64,000 nt of DNA from Pararge aegeria (taxonomy: Eukaryota > Arthropoda > Insecta > Lepidoptera > Nymphalidae). A program made the position numbers and the translations under genes. Each line of letters begins with the position of its first letter. The first letter of the stretch is position 1. The notes beneath the pieces are model-generated. The model did no database searches. It was not told where the DNA came from and saw only the letters and a list, made by a program, of their open reading frames with translations. The stretch lies in assembly GCF_905163445.1 (NCBI RefSeq), contig NC_053197.1, positions 4,402,001 through 4,466,000 of the forward strand, written 5' to 3'. Of the stretch, positions 44,001 to 55,150 are shown one piece after another.

Positions 44001-45672
44001 AAACTCCCAAATTTTCTGCAAAGTATCCTTTCGAAAGAGCTGAGAAGGCATGTCTCTACTCTTCTACTGCGAGTATTTAGTTTCAAAATCAGCAGCGCAA
44101 AAGATAAATTGTTCATATTATTCCAAATCAGTTTAAGAATGAGGCGTTCTTCTATCAGAGCAATCTCTTCCTATTTCTGCACTCCTGGTATAACGATTCG
44201 CAAAACCTTATAAAAATGGCATTTCTGCGTTTGTTCAAGGGGGGACCCTTGCTAAAATAAAAAAGCTGTAGCTAACAGGGGATATTGCTTTTAGTAAGAC
44301 TGCACGATTTCGAGTTAGCCCGCATACATTTTTATAAACACAAACTCGAATCTCAAACTCCCAAATTTTCTGCCAAGTATCCTATCAAAAGAGCTGAGTA
44401 GGCATGTCTCTACTCTTCTACTGCGAGTATTTAGTTTCAAAATGAGCAGCGCAAAAGATAAATTGTTCATATTAATCCAAATCAGTTTAAGAATGAGGCG
44501 TTCTTCTATCAGAGCAATCTCTTCCTATTTCTGCACTCCTGGTATAACGATTCGCAAAACCTTATAAAAATGGCATTTCTGCGTTTGTTCAAGGGGGGAA
44601 CCCTTGCTAAAATAAAAAAGCTGTAGCTAACAGGGGTTATTGTATCGGCAAGCAGAAGAGGGCTGCTTTCAGTAAGACTGCACGATTTCGAGTTAGCCCG
44701 CATACATTTTTATAGACACAAACTCGAAACTCAAACTCCCAAATTTTCTGCCAAGTATCCTATCAAAAGAGCTGAGTAGGCATGTCTCTACTCTTCTACT
44801 GCGAGTATTTAGTTTCAAAATCAGCAGCGCAAAAGATAAATTGTTCATATTATTCCAAATCAGTTTAAGAATGAGGCGTTCTTCTATCAGAGCAATCTCT
44901 TCCTATTTCTGCACTCCTGGTATAACGATTCGCAAAAAGCTGTAGCTAACAGGGGTTATTGCTTTCAGTAAGACTGCACGATTTCGAGTTAGCCCGCATA
45001 CATTTTTTATAAACACAAACTCGAATCTCAAACTCCCAAATTTTCTGCCAAGTATCCTATCAAAAGAGCTGAGTAGGCATGTCTCTACTCTTCTACTGCG
45101 AGTATTTAGTTTCAAAATGAGCAGCGCAAAAGATCAATTGTTCATATTAATCCAAATCAGTTTAAGAATGAGGCGTTCTTCTATCAGAGCAATCTCTTCC
45201 TATTTCTGCACTCCTGGTATAACGATTCGCAAAACCTTCTAAAAATGGCATTTCTGCGTTTGTTCAAGGGGGGACCCTTGCTAAAATAAAAAAGCGGTAG
45301 CTAACAGGGGTTATTGTATCGGCAAGCAGAAGAGGGCTGCTTTCAGTAAGACTGCACGATTTCAAGCCAGCCTGCAGACATTTTTATAAACACAAACTCG
45401 AAACTCAAACTCCCAAATTTTCTGCCAAGTATCCTATCAAAAGAGCTGAGTAGGCATGTTTCTACTCTTCTACTGCGAGTATTTAGTTTCAAAATCAGCA
45501 GCGCAAAAGATAAATTGTTCATATTATTCCAAATCAGTTTAAGAATGAGGCGTTCTTCTATCAGAGTAATCTCTTAAAATAAAAAAGCTGTAGCTAACAG
45601 GGGTTATTGTATCGGCAAGCAGAAGAGGGCTGTTTTCAGTAAGACTGCACGATTTCAAGCCAGCTTACAGAC
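38037..45672. repeat. Satellite array, 21 monomers of about 376 bp
   Basis: The landmark GTCTCTACTCTTCTACTGCG recurs at 38111, 38487, 38864, 39240, 39616, 39979, 40332, 40708, 41085, 41462, 41838, 42215, 42591, 42944, 43298, 43674, 44052, 44406, 44784, 45081 and 45458. Most spacings are 376-378; four are 353-354 (a 23-bp block missing), one 363 and one 297 (further deletions). Monomers are highly similar. 376 is not a multiple of three and frames shift between units, so it is not coding. Each monomer contains the small palindrome CAAGGG-GGGA-CCCTTG. The length is close to two nucleosome repeats (inference). The array starts and ends at the same monomer phase. Confidence 0.95.
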
Positions 45673-46250
45673 ATTCTTATAATGGTACGGGAGCTAGCAA
45701 CGTTTGATAAGTAAGAATTTTAGGTCAGCTGATTTTGTGATATGTCGTCCTTCTTGCACTTTCGGTTAGAGTCTGGGCTATCTGGCTGGCGGTAGCGGTT
45801 GCGACCATAAGTGCGCATCCTACCTGTCCAGGTAATAATTCTGGATTTTAAAAACATTTTAGAAGGCGTAATTTTAAATTTTTTGTTTTTAAATAAGTCT
45901 TCCTGACATACTTTTTTTATTGATAGTCATTTTTGACAATGCTAATAAATACGCGATTTTTTATTTATTTTTTATAAAAATTTCAAAGTATTTTATAATG
46001 TCTATAATTTTAATTTTATGTTATTTTAAGATAAGAAAAACTTAAAATAAAATTGCAAGACACAATTATCTGATTTTTTAGACTTAAACGTACTTGAAAA
46101 TAAATGAATCGAACATTGGAACAATTTTGAACTCCATACATTTGACAAATAAATTTCTCGAGGGTTACAAACGTAGTTTCAAGTACTTCTTCGTCATTCG
46201 TTCTTATATTAAATTCTTCTTAAATTCTTTCTCGAAAACGTTGCTCCTAT
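45673..46250. mobile_element. Inverted-terminal-repeat element, right copy, right end altered
   Basis: Same orientation as the copy at 37521. The left arm GGTACGGGAGCTAGCAACGT through GGCTGGCGGTAGCGGTTGCG is well preserved and the interior (GCGCATCCTACCTGTCCAGG, TTAGAAGGCGTAATTTTAA, ATAAGAAAAACT) aligns throughout. Of the right arm, only the outer AATTCTTTCTCGAAAACGTT and GCTCCTATAC (46219-46249) remain. About 130 bp of unrelated sequence (46083-46213) replaces the inner part. Confidence 0.75.
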
Positions 46251-46705
46251 ACTAATTCATCATATTTAAAAACTTACCGTATAAAATGTTAGCTCTACCA
46301 TTGTTCGAAGTTTTACAACACTTAACAAATATTACAGTTATTTATGAAATATTTTCTTTTATGACTTGAGTTATTTAGAACATTTACGCAGCTTATACAA
46401 AACAACTACATGTATAAAACATATAAAATTATAAGTCTTGAAACAACAAAATAATATTTTCACGTCGAAAAATACTTACTTAGAGCAACAAACAAACTTA
46501 TCTTTCCCACAAGTTCTTAATTTCAAGTCGATTTACTAAAAAGTTTCACGATATTTTTCAATTAAATTACACCTCAGGTATACTTCATACTTGATCTTGT
46601 TTGGGTATAACAATATCTACACTATTTTTTTTTTATAATTTTTATTAGTCGCTATAACACTGATGTGAAAAGCATAATATACACTAATTTCGGCATCGAC
46701 GGTAG
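46251..46705. other. AT-rich non-coding stretch
   Basis: Nothing recognised. Confidence 0.45.
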
Positions 46706-46790
46706 GAGAGCCGCAGCTTAATTGGAGAAAGCGCTCAGGCCGCGATTGCCAGAGAGTCGCAGGTTCAAATCCTGTCGGTTCCGAAAATTT
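46706..46790 (+). repeat. tRNA-like SINE head or tRNA pseudogene
   Basis: GCAGCTTAATTGGAGAAAGC (box A-like) and GTCGCAGGTTCAAATCCTGT (box B-like) are spaced as in a tRNA. The 3' CGGTTCC has no good 5' partner and the anticodon loop lacks the usual U33, so it would not fold as a working tRNA. A T-rich stretch follows directly. Confidence 0.5.
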
Positions 46791-46892
46791 TTATATGCAT
46801 TTTAAATATATAAAATCTACGCTTTTCTTATTATATTATGTGATTAATTGTGGAGATTTTTAGCTGTTTTTCATCCAATCATCAACATTGTC

Positions 46893-46955
46893 TCGCCGGC
46901 TACTTATCGGTAGAATTTGCCTTCGAAACCAGTGGTAGAGTCACTACAAACCAAT
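46893..46955 (+). mobile_element. LINE 3' UTR fragment
   Basis: CGCCGGCTACTTATCGGTAG, AATTTGCCTTCGAAACCAG and TGGTAGAGTCACTACAAACC match 6948-7007. Confidence 0.65.
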
Positions 46956-47668
46956 TCTGGATCTTTTTTGTGCTAATGACAGGTATCCATCCTGAAAGAA
47001 TAATGGGACTAGATTTAATCGCAGAAAATGTCTTAAATCTACGCCAAAAAACTTACCTAACATTCCTACTTTGACCTAATATAGTTTTATGACATGAAAG
47101 TTGAAAACTTTGCCAAAAGACGATAATTTTTGTCCACATTTCGTTCGTTGTATACTATCAAAATTTAAGAATTTATATTTCCGTAGAAAATATATTCTCC
47201 GAATATTTCCCCATGACGTTGCCGAAAATTATTTTCATTCAATATTCACGCTCGGTCGAGCTAATCCCAGTGGAAGCTGACATAAAGTTAGAGAGCACAA
47301 AGTAACGGCGCGGCACAGGTAACATCTGGGCCACAGATGCACTTGCGTCCAACCTAGCGTCACTAAAGTCAAATTCTTGTCACGATTTTAAAGGTAACTT
47401 TTTGAAAATATATCGACAGGTGTACTTGTGTACAAAACAAAAGCGTTCCCGGTCACCAGGTGTTGAGATGGAACATCGTTGCGTTATAGTAGGCCGACAT
47501 AACCCCCGTGACGAGTGGTATCCATGGAGATTGCTCTACGATAAAAAGGGGGTATACTAAACAGCGGTTAACAATTTGACCTCCCTTTTGGGGGTCCAGT
47601 TCATGTAAGATCTCGGCACATATTTATTTAATTTTAGGAATATTTTTTTTTTAATTTTAGGAATAAAT
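46956..47668. other. Non-coding stretch
   Basis: Somewhat less AT-rich around 47270-47600; no repeat family or gene recognised. Confidence 0.4.
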
Positions 47669-47695
47669 ATGACATGCTTCAATGGTGAAGGAAAC
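47669..47695 (+). mobile_element. SINE family B fragment
   Basis: ACATGCTTCAATGGTGAAGG then AAACCAG, a single block of the body. Confidence 0.5.
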
Positions 47696-47822
47696 CAGTA
47701 TTGAATAAGAAACGTACAGAATCATTCAACCATTATTGTATACAATGTGTCCAAAAAACCCCACACCTCTCGACTAAATTGTTTGAAGTGTTGTATCTAA
47801 CAGTTTGTACCTGTATCTAACA

Positions 47823-47885
47823 GGTTTTTGATGCTACAATACTAATCGTGTATACGGTTTCTGTATGATCTTAATTCTGTACCTC
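47823..47885. repeat. Dispersed block P, copy 1
   Basis: TTTTTGATGCTACAATACTA, then TATACGGTTTCTGTA and ATTCTGT, shared with 63217-63280. Confidence 0.4.
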
Positions 47886-48107
47886 CTACTTTCTCTGAAA
47901 TATAAAAGTCTTCGTTATAAAATAAACAAAAAGAAAATAATAATTGGCTATTTTCGGTGTGCGACCATGAACGAAATAATCTGGATATAAACCAACCGCG
48001 GAGGTGTATTTTTTCCTGTTTTCGAATTTCCCTACAATTTACATCATACAATGGATGATGGTACGTGTATTTGGAATTTCACATATTTAATTGATACCAA
48101 TAAATTT

Positions 48108-48345
48108 TCAAAAATTTTCATTCGCCTAATTCTACGTTTGTAGAAAAACGACACTAACAATAGAAAAAATGTATTGTTTGAATTGTTAAAAGTGTACTGT
48201 CAAACCTTTTTTAGAAAAACGAAAATGTTGACTATAGCTAACTTCATGGTGTAGGTTTTCTGTGACAGTGTGCGCATCGTAAAAATTTACTCTTACTTTT
48301 TACTCTTAATTTTGAAGTATAACTTCAAAAATCGTAAGGTCTAAT
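48108..48345 (+). repeat. Dispersed repeat family L, copy 2
   Basis: Aligns with 5280-5492 from ATTCGCCTAATTCTACGTTT to ATAACTTCAAAAATCGTA. An extra TTTACTCTTACTTTTTACTC stretch sits near the right end. Confidence 0.65.
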
Positions 48346-49118
48346 GGGTTGATACTATAAATTATAAATTTTCATTAAAGTTAACGAATTCGGGTCGGCT
48401 TAGAATATTTTGTTTCGTATTTATTTGCTCTAGAACAAAAGAAAATCTTCTTAAAATATCATTGTTCTACTAAATAAAGACAATACTTCTAATTAACTTA
48501 AAATTAAATTGTCCTTCCCCATTTCTAATGTAAGTACGGCTAACGAACGAAATAAAGAGGAATTCCTTTTTTCGTCTCTGTTCTTTGAACTCATTGTACG
48601 TAAGGGAAAAAAGAGACCCAGTACGCAATCTGTTGCTTGTTTAAATTCAAGTGTCAATTAGCTGCTTTATTAGGTCCGTATTTACATAGAAACGATGCAA
48701 ATGGCGTCTGTTTGTTTACGACTTCCATTATATCACATTACCCTGGAACTTAATTAAAACGTAGGGCCTGCGAGTTCATTACGCTTCAAATGTAGTTGTT
48801 TGTACATAATTTTGTTTTTATTCAGCACTAGCGTGCACCGCAGTTTCTTCTGCGTTAAACATGGGTAATAGTGTTAGGTGCAAGACACATCGAAATGACT
48901 GACCGACGCCGGCGGCAGCGAGGCGCGCATTATAGCTGCTTTTAATTTCCAAATTTGTACAGAGATAATAAAAATTTTACTAACTATTACATCATATGCA
49001 TCACGCTATTTGATGTACTTTAGTACTTTATTTTTTTATTTCAAACAAACACATAAAAAGTAATCCAAAGAATACAAAAAAAAATCAGATACAGAATCAC
49101 AAGCAAAAGTAAAATCAA
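48346..49118. other. Non-coding stretch with a GC-rich patch
   Basis: 48899-48935 (GACCGACGCCGGCGGCAGCG, AGGCGCGC) is the most GC-rich short patch in the window. No identity. Confidence 0.4.
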
Positions 49119-49267
49119 GTGACTCCTGTCACTTTAATAGGTACACGCCGCGTAGATTTTATACTATGCACGTGTCGGTATTTTATTTTCAATAGGGTTG
49201 TCACAAGTAAACACTTCGAATGTTTTGAATTAGTTTGTATTGAAAAATAAATATGCTACTTTTGATT
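49119..49267 (+). repeat. Dispersed repeat family Q, copy 2
   Basis: GTGACTCCTGTCACTTTAAT, ATAGGTACACGCCGCGTAGA, TTGTCACAAGTAAACACTTC, GTTTTGAATTAGTTTGTATT. Matches the complement of 888-1037. Confidence 0.6.
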
Positions 49268-50011
49268 TAATTTTGTACAGGGTGATTCCTTTTGAAATAT
49301 ACTTATGCATCCTATATTATTTCGTAATTCTGTGACACGTTGCATAAATGTATTTTGTGTGTGCCTGAAGACCATCAAGATGTCCATACTACATGTCTTG
49401 GTTGCCTAATTTGCTAGTACCTAAGCATGGCGATAGAAAATTACATTTAAATTTTTATTTTTTTTCGACCTATAACTAGTTTTTGTGGTTTATTTTCGTT
49501 TTTTTAGATATAAAGAGCACTATTTTTGCAATAAATACTTTTCATGTATGTCATTTAGTCAGCGTGATTTTCTTCTGGCTTTACAAACACAATTATTTCA
49601 GCCTGAAATCTTTGTATTACTGTTATTAAATATATCTCGTTAATTTCAGTTCAGTTGTTTCGATTTATCGATTACAAAACAACCAACAAACAAATCTTCC
49701 CTCTCTATAATATAAGTATAGATTCGAAAACCACGGTATTATTAAAATATTAATTTCGTTTAAAACTGCGCTGCGAAAGTAAATGCGTTGTTATAAGTTT
49801 GGTGCTGTTTATGTTAATCTCGAAAATTTAAGCTCCAGCACGCTCCAATCTTAATGAAGCTTATTTTGTTTCAAAAAACCAGCAAAGAGCGAGTTGGGCT
49901 TTAAATCAAGGGGTTCCGTGCTAAAATACGATATATAACACTTATTAACATTACAAAGACATATATATATATGGGGACCACTTTTAATTTTTAACTTTCC
50001 TCTTTTTGACG
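49268..50011. other. AT-rich non-coding stretch
   Basis: Nothing recognised. Confidence 0.45.
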
Positions 50012-50262
50012 ACCTTTCCTGGCGCAGACATAAGCGTTGTAGTCTTATAATTCGGAGGTCCCAGGTTTGATCCCTGGACGGGGAAAATATGTGAATTTGC
50101 TCTGGTCTGAGCAGGTAGGAGGCTTTGCCGTGGCTTGTTACGACTCTACCGACAAATTCGTTATAACTAGTATATCCCTAACATTTCTTCGCTGCCATCT
50201 TAGATCGCATTTTCACTGATCACCAGATGAGATTGCTGCAGTCAAGGGCTAACTTGAAGTAA
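50012..50262 (+). mobile_element. SINE family H
   Basis: Head CTTTCCTGGCGCAGACATAA (box A), box B AGGTTTGATCCCTGGACGG, then TTTGCTCTGGTCTGAGCAGG, GCTTTGCCGTGGCTTGTTAC, ATCTTAGATCGCATTTTCAC and the 3' end GCTGCAGTCAAGGGCTAACT. The middle (the CGATGTCGCGTAGAAACC segment of other copies) is deleted. Confidence 0.8.
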
Positions 50263-50315
50263 AATATAAAAAAAACTTTACATTATTTTTTTTATTATGA
50301 GTACTTACAGCTGCA

Positions 50316-50538
50316 ATAAATAAATAAATATACTACAACAATACACACATCTCCATCTAGTCCCAAACTATATATTTGTAGCTTGCGTTGAATGATGAAT
50401 TGTAGGTATACAATGTATACATATATACTTATGACATATCGATAATCACCCAGACCCTCGAAAACATTCGTGGGAATCAAACGCACAGTCTTGGACTCTG
50501 AGAGCAGGATCACTGCTCACTGCGCCAATCGGCCGTCA
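50316..50538 (-). mobile_element. SINE family A
   Basis: Minus-strand copy. Head TGACGGCCGATTGGCGCAGT at the right edge, mutated box B, body with the GTGATGAACATGAATG segment deleted, CTAGATGGAGATGTGTGTAT, and an (ATTT)n tail at the left. Confidence 0.85.
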
Positions 50539-51913
50539 CACAATAATTCACCTTCAAAATTTGTCAATGAAATACATCCTATGCGAAAACTTCAACTGCC
50601 TACGTGTAAAGAGTTCAAAATAGAGGCGGAGGCATAAATAGCGTTCCGTTTGTGTCTTTTGGGTACATAACCCTAAAAAATTAACTTGCGTGAAGATTTT
50701 CAGCCGCACTTCACATCGGTTTAGCAGTTTATTACATCTGAAACTTAAATCAGAATATTCTCTACCATAATTTACTTTCGTTTCATCATTACGTCGATAT
50801 GATATTTTTATTTACTAATTTTAAAGCTGAAGAGTTTGTTTTTCGGTTTTTTGAACGCGCTAATTTCTAGACCCAAAACCTAAAATTTGTATTATAGAAA
50901 TTATATAAATTTCAGTTAATTATTTTATATAATTAACAACATTTAAGCAAGTTAAGCTGATGATCTCGGTTATTGTGTGTTTTAATATACAATAATCTAT
51001 CCATAAAAAATAAAAATACATCTTTAAGACCCGCTTTCGCTAAACGCGCTACTGTCTGCAGCAATACAAACTAAATCCTTATTATAATCTGTCATACTGT
51101 CCTTTGTATGCCCTATATATTTTATTATAAGATACTTTTACCCCCATTTATTCAAATAAATACCCAAAAAAGCATATATGATCCATTTTCTCCTTTATTA
51201 TTATATACAGTTACCAGGATCGCATATAAAGGATAAGGGAACAAATAACTTTTCATTATCTAAGAGACACGATGAAGACATTGTACTGAATACAAAACAA
51301 GTAAACAATATACCCTCTAATAAATTTACGGTTAAGGATTAAAATTGCTTGGCCGCTTATCCTTAACTGGATTTAGGTCAAGACATGACAAGGGTATGTA
51401 AAACAATGTATGACAAAGATTAGTTTGTGTCCTCATTACCATAATAATATTTAGATGCTAATAGTGCTTGGTTATGAATATTTTGGAAATTCAGCGAAAG
51501 CCTCAACACTGAACCGGCATAGTTGTCCCGTACGCTAAGGTTAAAAGATTTATTATAATAACAGCGGTCCGTCACGACATCTTCCGCGTATGAATCAACC
51601 TTTAAAGATAGACATACTTTGCCTACTTCAAAGTACATAATATATCGATATTTCATTTTTTTGGTTCTCTCCGCGAATTCGTTTGTCTAAAATTTTTGTT
51701 TTCTATTTCGACTTCAATATTTTTGGTAGTCAGAAGTATTTATTATATTTGTTCATGTGGTTGAGCATTGTTGTATGCGGAATTCCATTGATGTTGAGCC
51801 TTTTATGTTTGCATAATAGCATATTATGCCTGTTTTCAGAATGAAACGATTTTTATATGGGATAAAGCGCCCTGGTGCTAAAAGCGTAGGATAAAGCCGT
51901 AATTACACTCACC
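50539..51913. other. Non-coding stretch
   Basis: A 78-codon minus frame (51420-51656) has a fairly even residue mix but no recognised motif, no good start context and no splice evidence. Confidence 0.4.
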
Positions 51914-51972
51914 AGATTATATAGGTCATAAACTACGATTATGATAATCGTAGTTTATGACCTATATAATCT
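51914..51972. repeat. Near-perfect 59-bp palindrome
   Basis: Two exact 29-bp arms (AGATTATATAGGTCATAAAC onward) separated by a single G. Not linked to any other repeat in the window. Confidence 0.95.
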
Positions 51973-52680
51973 TTAAAAATAACCTTACCATAATACACAA
52001 ACCCTGTCTTTTTCAACATGTCGCCCAAAATTGCGATGTCCATTTATGATGTTACACGCTAAGAAACTGACGCTTTAAAAAAAAAATATTAAAAATGGAA
52101 CAAACTCTCACCATTTTCGAACTAAATTTGAAGTTTCTTATAACACGGTAATTATGGAAATAAGGCAGCTTTAAAATAATAATCCTCTTTACTCCTTGTA
52201 GACCAGGGTAGAAGCCTTTAAAAATAATAAAAAGTGAAAAAAAGGAGGGGAATTTTATAAAAATAAAAGGAAAAATAATTTACGGACGATCTGAGGTCGG
52301 GAAGGGGATGGGGGTGAGTTGTTAAGGGTAAAAAACGGTTTTTAATTATTTCCGCCAAAACTAATAGTCCTATCGAAAAAAGTTAATTGCAAAGTTTTGT
52401 AGGTAATAAAAAGATCTAAAACTTTTGTATTTACACTTTTTTCACATAACCTCAAAATTTATGTGAAAAATTCAAAAAACCAAGTTTTTGGTTTTTTAAT
52501 TTTATCTTTTACAAAAATTTTACGAAATTTGGTGAAAACTTACCTTTTTATGTCCCAAAAATGTCCCATTTTTTTTTTAACTACGCTGATTTTATTTTCG
52601 TTACTTAATAAACATGCTGTCTTCCTTCTTTCCACACAATCTTCCAACTAAAACCCTAATAAAACCTATCTTCAAAATTT
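51973..52680. other. Low-complexity non-coding stretch, possible repeat
   Basis: At 52290-52600: GGTCGGGAAGGGGATGGGGG, AAACGGTTTTTAATTATTTC, CGCCAAAACTAATAGTCC, then A/T-rich blocks. The texture resembles an unclassified dispersed insect repeat, but no second copy is in the window. Confidence 0.35.
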
Positions 52681-53264
52681 TTACGTTAGGTTGTAATGTT
52701 AGGTTTAACTTTAAAAAATATTGGACTGTGCCACTGTAACCAGATTAAACTGATAGAACCACTGACACACAAACAAAAACTGTGATAATTATGTTTTTGT
52801 TTTATTTACCGCATAGGTACGCATTTAGTAATAAGTGTGGACAAATTTAAACTTTAATTCATTGTTTGTAAGGTCCGTTTCACTGTACGTTATTATTCGA
52901 AAACAACTCTATGAGCACACCATGTTACCTTCTTGATTATATTTGTTCGATACTAGCCCAAATTGTAGCTTTGTTGAGTCTGCTGTCGGTTTGTTTCATT
53001 ATTATCTACGAATTCAGCATAATATTAGTATGACGATCTATATCGTCTATTTTAGTAGATATTCTTAACCTAAAGCTAATATTAGCAGTGATCGTAACAT
53101 ATAAATTTTAATAACAACACACTTGAAATGTTTTGTATACATCACCTTTTCACCACGAACGAGACTCAGAGCACTGGTTTTTTAACAAAACGTTTATAGC
53201 AGTTGAATGTTTCTAACTGCATTACATCTGACGCTCTAAAGCTACAAGTGTATTCTGTCGTGAA
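52681..53264. other. Non-coding stretch
   Basis: Nothing recognised. Confidence 0.4.
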
Positions 53265-53600
53265 ACACATAAATGTAAGTAAGACGAGATCCATGATCAA
53301 TGGTGGAACATGGTAACAATTAGATCATACAGTCATTATATAGGCAAAAATTTCCAATTTATTGTATTAGTCAGAACATGTACTATGTATGTAAACAAGT
53401 TACTAACTTGGTCCTTCGAGCCGGATAATTACAACAGTTCTAAACATTTTAAAACAGAAATATAAGTAAGTTAGACAAGATCCATGTCCCATGGTTGAAC
53501 ATGATAACAATTAGATCATACAGGCATTTTATAGTCAAAAAGTTTCCAATTTTTTGTAATGGAATACTAACTTGGTCCTTCGAGCCGGATAAAATTTAAA
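53265..53600. repeat. Two-unit tandem duplication, about 165-188 bp
   Basis: AAGTAAG, AGATCCATG, GGTGGAACATGGTAACAATT, AGATCATACAG, TTTCCAATTT and ACTAACTTGGTCCTTCGAGC with CGGATAA occur at 53275-53427 and again at 53463-53592. The offset shrinks from 188 bp at the start to 165 bp at the end, because the second unit has a deletion. Identity is moderate, so the duplication is not recent. Confidence 0.8.
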
Positions 53601-54582
53601 ATAGTTTCTACCAAATTTAGTTTGGGTTTCTATGGTATTTAGCAAGAATATTTATTTATCCTTTATTCAGTAGAGCTCCAATAAAGCTGTATACGTCAGT
53701 GTTCAATGTGGCCGGACTGACCATTAGTTAGTTCAGTTAAGCAATGTAGCTATTTTATTACAAACGCTGTCTGGTGCGGGATTGCAGCAGTTTATTGGGC
53801 AGTATGTTTACATAAACGATCGTTTTAAACCAATTTCAAAACTTTACAATGTACATGTTTGTTTATATTGAGGTCAGATTTGCATTAACACGTTCTACTT
53901 TTATTCGTTTGGAAATCTCCAGGGCGCGACGGTGTGCGATGACTAGATGATTTGCAAGAAAAACACAACTCTAATAATTTATAAATAGCTCAAGTCTAAT
54001 TGGCTTGCGTTAAATAGAAATTGTGTTGAATTTTTATTGTTGCTATTAACGTAAACCTAAGTTTACAGAAAAATCATATTTTAACAAAAACGATCAAATA
54101 GCGATTATATTATTTAAAATTTGACTATGAGTAGCTTTATTTAGTTTTAAGTTAATGAACGTAGTTATCATGAAACGACTGCTTAAGGTCTATTATAATC
54201 AATTCAAGGGCCTAAATAACTTTAATTATCATGCAAGAAAGGGACAAAACAGAAGAATTAACAAAAAAAAAATTGGTAAAGTATTTTTTTTTAAAATACG
54301 TATCACAAATATTTGGCCAATAATTGGGTATTTCACCTACTATATTGATTAAACGAAAACGGATAGCCCCTTTTTGATTTGAATTGGGAAAAAATTAAAT
54401 AATATTTAATCCGTTCCGAAAAAAGTAAACTTCAACGCGTGGGTAACTGACGTAAAACTTAATTGGCACAACTGGTCGAAATACCCAACGGGATTTGGTT
54501 TATCCGCCTGTGTGTGATATCTTCTAACTTGATTATAATAGATGGGATTAATATTAACATGACATTACGTAACTGATGCAAT
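53601..54582. other. Non-coding stretch
   Basis: Nothing recognised. Confidence 0.4.
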
Positions 54583-54650
54583 ATCATTATCCTCAGCCTG
54601 TCTGGTATATATATAGTATATAGGTATATCCCACTGCTGTGTTGATATCA
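54583..54650 (-). repeat. Retroelement 3' end fragment
   Basis: ATCATTATCCTCAGCCTGTC and TATCCCACTGCTGTG are the complement of a common LINE 3' terminus. Confidence 0.45.
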
Positions 54651-55150
54651 GTTCATTAGTTTAGAAGGCTATTAGTTTAAACGTATTAGGTAACAATTAC
54701 TTTTCCCTTTTCACTTTTTTAAATTCTTGTTTAAAGGAGTCTCTGGATCCAAAGGATTAACAAAAAACACTAGCCATTGAGTAACTAAGAAAAAAGTGAT
54801 TTCAGCAGAGCCTTTCAAGGTATATCTGGATTACACCTATTCAAAATCAGTTTAGGAAACTAGTGATGAACGAATTGATGATTTAACGCGTTGAAGTTTT
54901 GTATGTTTCATTTTCAACTCTTATATCTTTTCTTACATCAATAATTATTTGTTTTTAATTAAAATTTCTTTTCCTTATTTCTTTACCAAGGAATAAAAAA
55001 ATCATTAGCTGGGTTGTCATTGGTATACGAATGACAAAAATAAAAGCTACATAAACATTGAAAAAACAAACCTGCATTTCTTGCTTACACAAAAATTTAA
55101 ATTAGACTTTTTTACACTTAAATACAAAAATTGTATTTTTATTATAAATT
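54651..55150. other. AT-rich non-coding stretch
   Basis: Nothing recognised. Confidence 0.4.

Noticed and set aside
44509..45115. Two minus-strand frames inside satellite monomers
   Set aside because: Similar frames are broken in most other monomers, so there is no sign of coding constraint.
38037..45672. CRISPR-like array
   Set aside because: Units are long tandem monomers without unique spacers, in a eukaryotic setting.
46706..46790. A true tRNA gene
   Set aside because: Boxes A and B are present, but the acceptor stem does not pair and the anticodon loop is wrong. More likely SINE head or pseudogene.
51420..51656. 78-codon minus-strand frame with a protein-like residue mix
   Set aside because: No recognised family, no conserved motif, no splice sites that would join it to another exon.
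52681..52720. TTAGG telomere-type repeat
   Set aside because: Only isolated TTAGG words (ACGTTAGG, TGTTAGG) occur and no tandem run, so this is not telomeric sequence.
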